From Thermoflexibacter sp. (GTDB taxonomy: Bacteria > Bacteroidota > Bacteroidia > Cytophagales > Thermoflexibacteraceae), in NCBI GenBank assembly GCA_025455345.1, contig JALOMS010000144.1, positions 1-9,236 of the forward strand: DNA of 9,236 bases, read 5' to 3'. A model generated the notes under the pieces. That model was not told the DNA's origin. It made no database searches and saw only the letters and a program-made list of their open reading frames with translations. The translations under genes and the position numbers were made by a program. Below are positions 6,677-9,236 of the stretch, piece after piece. Every line of letters begins with the position of its first letter. The first letter of the stretch is position 1.

Positions 6677-7801
6677 ATGAAAAACAAATTATTTATTAAC
6701 ATTCTATTTTTAAGCATATTATGCTATGCTAATGTTGCTTTAGGACAGCTTACTGCGCCGCATGGCGGGGGGAGCAAGAAAGCCTCTGTGAGCGAATACA
6801 TTGGGCTTACTAAAATTACCATAGATTACGACCGTCCTGCGGTAAGAGGGCGAGAGGGCAAGATATGGGGAAGTAATGTAGCACATTTTGGTTTTGTCGA
6901 CCAAGGATTCGGCACAAGCAAATCCGCCCCATGGCGCGCTGGTGCCAATGAGAATACTACGATTACTTTCTCGACAGATGTAAAAATAGGCGGCAAAAAT
7001 CTACCTGCGGGCAAGTACGGGCTTTTCATGGCGGTTATGTCTGAAAATGAAGTAACTGTCATCTTTTCCAAAGATAATATGGCATGGGGAAGTTATTTTT
7101 ATGAGCCAGCCAAAGACGCATTGAGAGTTACTACTAAGCCATTGAAAACAGAAACAAGCAAGGAATACCTCCAATATGAGTTTGTTGACCAAACAGACAA
7201 TGCGGCTACTATCGTTTTATCTTGGGAAAAATGGAGAATTCCCTTCAAAGTAGAAGCAGATGTGGTGAACAATGTGATTGCATCTATGAGAGAAGAACTC
7301 AAATCGGATAAGGGATTTTCTTGGCAGGCATGGGTACAAGCCGCCAACTATTGCTTACAAAATAATACCAATTTGGAAGAAGCACTCACATGGGCAGAAG
7401 GAGCGATTTCTATGCCTTTTATTGGAGAGGAAAACTTCACTACCTTCTCTACCAAAGCAATGATATACACTAAAATGGGCAAGCAAAGTGATGCGGACGC
7501 ATTGATGAAAAAAGCCTTACCTTATGGTAAAATGATGGATTTGCATAACTATGCTCGCCAGCTTATCTCTCAAAAAAGAGGAGCAGAAGCCTTAGAAGTT
7601 TTTAAGTTGAATGCTCAAAAAAATCCAAATAATTGGACAACGACTTTGGGCTTGGCGAGAGGCTTTTCGGCGGTAGGTGATTTTAAAAATGCCTTAAAAA
7701 ATGCAAAATTGGCACTTACCCAAAACCCTGACGAGCAGAACAAGAAAAATATAGAAAGCATGATTCAGAAATTGACAGAAAACAAAGACATTAATCAATA
7801 A
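6677..7801 (+). CDS. Exported DUF2911 protein with C-terminal TPR repeats
   Basis: A 374-residue exported protein of unknown function. Residues 1-23 are a signal peptide (MKNKLFINILFLSILC..., cleavage likely after ALG before Gln24). Residues about 26-170 are the DUF2911 domain, with its typical blocks YDRPAVRGREGKIWG (51-65), PWRAGANENT (85-94), LPAGKYGLF (109-117), WGSYFY (137-142) and DALRV (147-151). Residues about 212-355 are helical with TPR character (FSWQAWVQAANYCLQ, ALTWAEGAI, ALEVFKLNAQKNPNNW, ALKNAKLALTQNPDE). The frame is open back to an ATG at 6527, but the extra 50 residues are low-quality AT-rich sequence and would bury the signal peptide, so 6677 is the start. It ends before a strong terminator. 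Function of DUF2911 is not known; location in periplasm or outer membrane is inferred from the signal. Confidence 0.9.
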   Translation: MKNKLFINILFLSILCYANVALGQLTAPHGGGSKKASVSEYIGLTKITIDYDRPAVRGREGKIWGSNVAHFGFVDQGFGTSKSAPWRAGANENTTITFSTDVKIGGKNLPAGKYGLFMAVMSENEVTVIFSKDNMAWGSYFYEPAKDALRVTTKPLKTETSKEYLQYEFVDQTDNAATIVLSWEKWRIPFKVEADVVNNVIASMREELKSDKGFSWQAWVQAANYCLQNNTNLEEALTWAEGAISMPFIGEENFTTFSTKAMIYTKMGKQSDADALMKKALPYGKMMDLHNYARQLISQKRGAEALEVFKLNAQKNPNNWTTTLGLARGFSAVGDFKNALKNAKLALTQNPDEQNKKNIESMIQKLTENKDINQ

Positions 7802-7838
7802 TTGGAAAGTCATTCATGGCTGACTATCCAAACTAATC

Positions 7839-7878
7839 AAAGAGCCAACCTACGGCAATATCCATAGGTTGGCTCTTT
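7839..7878. terminator. Intrinsic terminator between convergent genes
   Basis: A perfect 14-bp stem (7839-7852 paired with 7865-7878, core GAGCCAACCTA) with a 12-nt loop, followed on the plus strand by an A/T stretch rich in T (7876-7887). It starts 37 bp after the DUF2911 stop and lies 18 bp from the stop of the opposing gene. The plus direction is strong; in the minus direction only a short T-run follows, so termination there is weaker. Confidence 0.88.
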
Positions 7879-7896
7879 ATTTTTTTATGAAATTAC

Positions 7897-8502
7897 CTAT
7901 TTTTTAACTTTTACAATTTGACCAATACTCTTGTTATTATTAGAAATGATGATGACATACTCACCTGTTGGGAGATTTGTAAGGTCGTAGATACGAGTGC
8001 CTTTTTTTACTTCAGCACTTTCGTTATATACTGTTTCGCCTTTGACATCATTAATAGAAATAAAAACAGGAGAGTCAGCATTGTTCTTGAAAGAAAGCTC
8101 TACTTTCTTATTGTCCAAAGAGTTCACTTTAGCCGCTAAAGACTCTTCTGCATTGATAATGATTTCTTTTTTCTCATAGAAATCACCTGTTTTGACTTCC
8201 AGAAAATACGTACCATTGCCATACTTGCTCAAATCATACACTCTGCCCAATTCCTTCTCTACAAAGAAATCTCTGTGTATTTCATTTCCTTTATGGTTGC
8301 GGATAACCAAAGATACTCTTTGTACATGATTAGCAGAATAGGCAAAAACGAATTGATGCTTGTCTTTAACTACATAAGTTACATATTTGAAATCACTTGC
8401 CAAAACCTCTTCAGCAAATGCACCGTTAGCAAAACCAAAATTAGCGATGCTTAAAGTTAATACAGCGACTAACATAAAAGCTTTTCTTGTCATTTTTCTC
8501 AT
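7897..8502 (-). CDS. Exported protein with two tandem beta-rich domains
   Basis: A 201-residue exported protein not matched to a named gene. Residues 1-30 are a signal peptide ending GAFA before Glu31. The mature part is two copies of one domain of about 70 residues. Copy 1 (about 47-116) has VSLVIRNHKGNEI, then GRVYDLSKYGNGTYFLEV; copy 2 (about 132-200) has VFISINDVKGETV, then TRIYDLTNLPTGEYVIII. The shared pattern (KGxxV/I... R-V/I-YDL...G-T/E-Y) resembles the Ig-like beta domains and C-terminal sorting domains (Por/type IX type, DUF3244-like) of Bacteroidota surface proteins. There is no enzyme motif. It is probably a small periplasmic or surface protein, perhaps a binding or structural module. 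Start: ATG at 8502; an ATG three codons later (8493) is possible. It stands alone, with a large gap upstream. Confidence 0.78.
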   Translation of the reverse strand: MRKMTRKAFMLVAVLTLSIANFGFANGAFAEEVLASDFKYVTYVVKDKHQFVFAYSANHVQRVSLVIRNHKGNEIHRDFFVEKELGRVYDLSKYGNGTYFLEVKTGDFYEKKEIIINAEESLAAKVNSLDNKKVELSFKNNADSPVFISINDVKGETVYNESAEVKKGTRIYDLTNLPTGEYVIIISNNNKSIGQIVKVKK

Positions 8503-8567
8503 TTTTAAAAAATGTTAATTAAAATTACTTTTTTTGAAATAATTAAAATATTTCGGTGCAAAATTTG

Positions 8568-8576
8568 CAAAATTTA
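8568..8576 (-). promoter_or_regulatory. Possible -7 element of the two-domain protein gene
   Basis: On the minus strand the sequence reads TAAATTTTG, which is TAnnTTTG with one extra spacer base, 65 bp before the ATG. The TGCAAAATTT motif is repeated side by side here (8558-8576). No good -33 box is seen. Low confidence. Confidence 0.3.
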
Positions 8577-8730
8577 TAATACAAAGCAAATCGAGGTCAA
8601 GCCCTTCATGCTTTGGTCATGTAAGAGGGAGGATAAGAGAAAAATGTTTTTAATTGATAATGAATGAGTTACATTTTTTGATTTTTTACAAGCCTTGTCC
8701 TTCTATATTCAAAAAATAAAATATGGAATT

Positions 8731-8757
8731 ATAAATACTTAGTTTTTAAGTATTTAT
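8731..8757. repeat. 10-bp perfect inverted repeat
   Basis: ATAAATACTT (8731-8740) and AAGTATTTAT (8748-8757) are perfect reverse complements around a 7-nt loop AGTTTTT. All but two pairs are A-T, so the RNA hairpin would be weak; a protein-binding site or chance in AT-rich DNA are the alternatives. Confidence 0.45.
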
Positions 8758-8841
8758 CTATGTATGTGCTTGATTTTTAGCAAGAATGTAAGTTTTTTGG
8801 AAAGATTAGATGTAAAAAATGAGTAATTTAACATATTATTA

Positions 8842-8905
8842 ATATTCGTTTATGCGATTTTATTGACCAAATAGTTTTAAATGATATATGTATATTCGTT
8901 TAAGC
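8842..8905. repeat. 14-bp direct repeat pair spaced exactly 50 bp
   Basis: ATATTCGTTTATGC (8842-8855) and ATATTCGTTTAAGC (8892-8905) match at 13 of 14 positions. The start-to-start distance is 50 bp, close to five helical turns, which would place two bound proteins on one DNA face. They contain the only CG steps in a very AT-rich stretch. Confidence 0.5.
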
Positions 8906-8926
8906 AAATATTAAAAATTTTAAAAA

Positions 8927-8961
8927 TACAGACCTGCTTCTAACGGAGAAACCTGTCTGTA
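8927..8961 (-). terminator. Hairpin likely terminating the Nudix gene
   Basis: TACAGAC (8927-8933) pairs with GTCTGTA (8955-8961), with an inner stem TTCT/AGAA (8938-8941, 8947-8950) separated by a symmetric 4x4 internal loop. On the minus strand it lies 44 bp after the Nudix stop and is followed by an A/T stretch rich in T (8926-8910), as expected for a terminator in that direction. The internal loop makes it less certain. Confidence 0.5.
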
Positions 8962-9004
8962 AGTTTTGATAATCTGAAGAAAAGAATAAAAAATGAGGGA
9001 ATGA

Positions 9005-9236
9005 TTATAGAATATGATTCATTCGTAGGTATTGGAGGAGCATAATCGTTTTTCCGTCTTTGATTTCACCTGTTTCTATCATCTTCAGGGCTTCTGCGAA
9101 GGGTATTTCTAATACATCTATGTTTTCTTGTTCTGCATGATGTCCTCCGCCCTCATTGACTTGCATTTCTTTGCTATACTCTGCAACAAAAAAATAGAGG
9201 ATTTCGGTTACTGACCCCGGAGACATATATGCTTCA
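9005..9236 (-). CDS. nudK: Nudix hydrolase, NudK-like (GDP-mannose pyrophosphatase), C-terminal part
   Basis: The C-terminal 76 residues of a Nudix hydrolase; the frame is open to the window edge, so the ATG at 9226 is internal. The visible part starts EAYMSPGSVTEILYFFVAEY, the SPGxxTE block that follows the Nudix box in the ADP-ribose/GDP-mannose pyrophosphatase group. It goes on with NEGGG, ENIDVLEIPFAEAL, and GEIKDGKTIMLLQYL, which closely resembles the C-terminus of E. coli NudK. NudK hydrolyses GDP-mannose to GMP and mannose 1-phosphate. The catalytic Nudix box itself lies outside the window, so activity cannot be judged, and ADP-ribose pyrophosphatase (NudF-like) remains an alternative. 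A likely terminator hairpin follows the stop. Confidence 0.82.
   Translation of the reverse strand, partial: EAYMSPGSVTEILYFFVAEYSKEMQVNEGGGHHAEQENIDVLEIPFAEALKMIETGEIKDGKTIMLLQYLRMNHIL

Larger units (their letters stand above)
8503..9004. other. 502-bp AT-rich gap with several small repeats
   Basis: No gene is recognised between the two minus-strand genes. Contents from left to right: a candidate promoter for the two-domain protein (8568-8576); a more GC-rich patch at about 8582-8640 holding the inverted repeat CAAAGCA/TGCTTTG (8582-8588, 8609-8615); a 10-bp inverted repeat (8731-8757); a 14-bp direct repeat pair 50 bp apart (8842, 8892); and a hairpin likely ending the Nudix gene (8927-8961). 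Confidence 0.6.

Noticed and set aside
8503..9004. Small RNA gene, tRNA or CRISPR in the 502-bp gap
   Set aside because: No cloverleaf, no regularly repeated units beyond the single 14-bp pair, and no strong plus-strand promoter and terminator pair.
1..9236. A defence, toxin-antitoxin, secretion or biosynthetic gene cluster
   Set aside because: Adjacent genes belong to unrelated families, change strand repeatedly, and most have their own promoters or terminators; nothing shows that they act as one system.

Overview
The window looks like chromosomal DNA of a Bacteroidota species, probably of the Cytophagia type. That is inferred from four things: AT-rich composition with very AT-rich gaps; start codons without Shine-Dalgarno sequences; several promoters of the TTTG / TAnnTTTG kind used by the Bacteroidota primary sigma factor; and families common in or typical of that phylum (histone H1-like protein, GSCFA protein, DUF2911 protein, CPQ-like M28 lipoprotein). 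I see no insertion sequence, phage gene, CRISPR array, tRNA or rRNA.

Layout. The left edge holds the 3' part of a GPH-type sugar:cation symporter (+, cut by the edge). A 327-bp gap with coding-like base composition follows, then an M28 zinc peptidase lipoprotein (+). A perfect hairpin terminator separates it from two genes on the - strand: a small histone H1-like protein with a textbook promoter, and a 2,4-dienoyl-CoA reductase-type SDR. A 418-bp AT-rich divergent gap holds two inverted repeats, one long. Three + strand genes follow: a membrane-anchored TPR/leucine-rich-repeat protein, a GSCFA protein, and an exported DUF2911-TPR protein whose start should be moved 150 bp downstream of the longest reading frame. 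A second perfect hairpin terminator separates these from two - strand genes: an exported protein made of two copies of a beta-rich domain, and, after a 502-bp gap rich in small repeats, the C-terminal part of a NudK-like Nudix hydrolase (cut by the right edge).

Function. The genes do not form one pathway. They read as separate housekeeping or accessory units: sugar import, peptide degradation at the envelope, nucleoid protein, unsaturated fatty acid beta-oxidation, GSCFA hydrolase-like protein, nucleotide-sugar hydrolysis, and three exported or membrane-anchored proteins of unknown role. I find no convincing new multi-gene system. The points most worth a second look are the imperfect 15-position inverted repeat at 4461-4497, the solitary TPR-LRR membrane protein beside it, the two-copy exported protein at 7897-8502, a pair of 14-bp repeats exactly 50 bp apart at 8842 and 8892, and the coding-like relic at 1042-1258.
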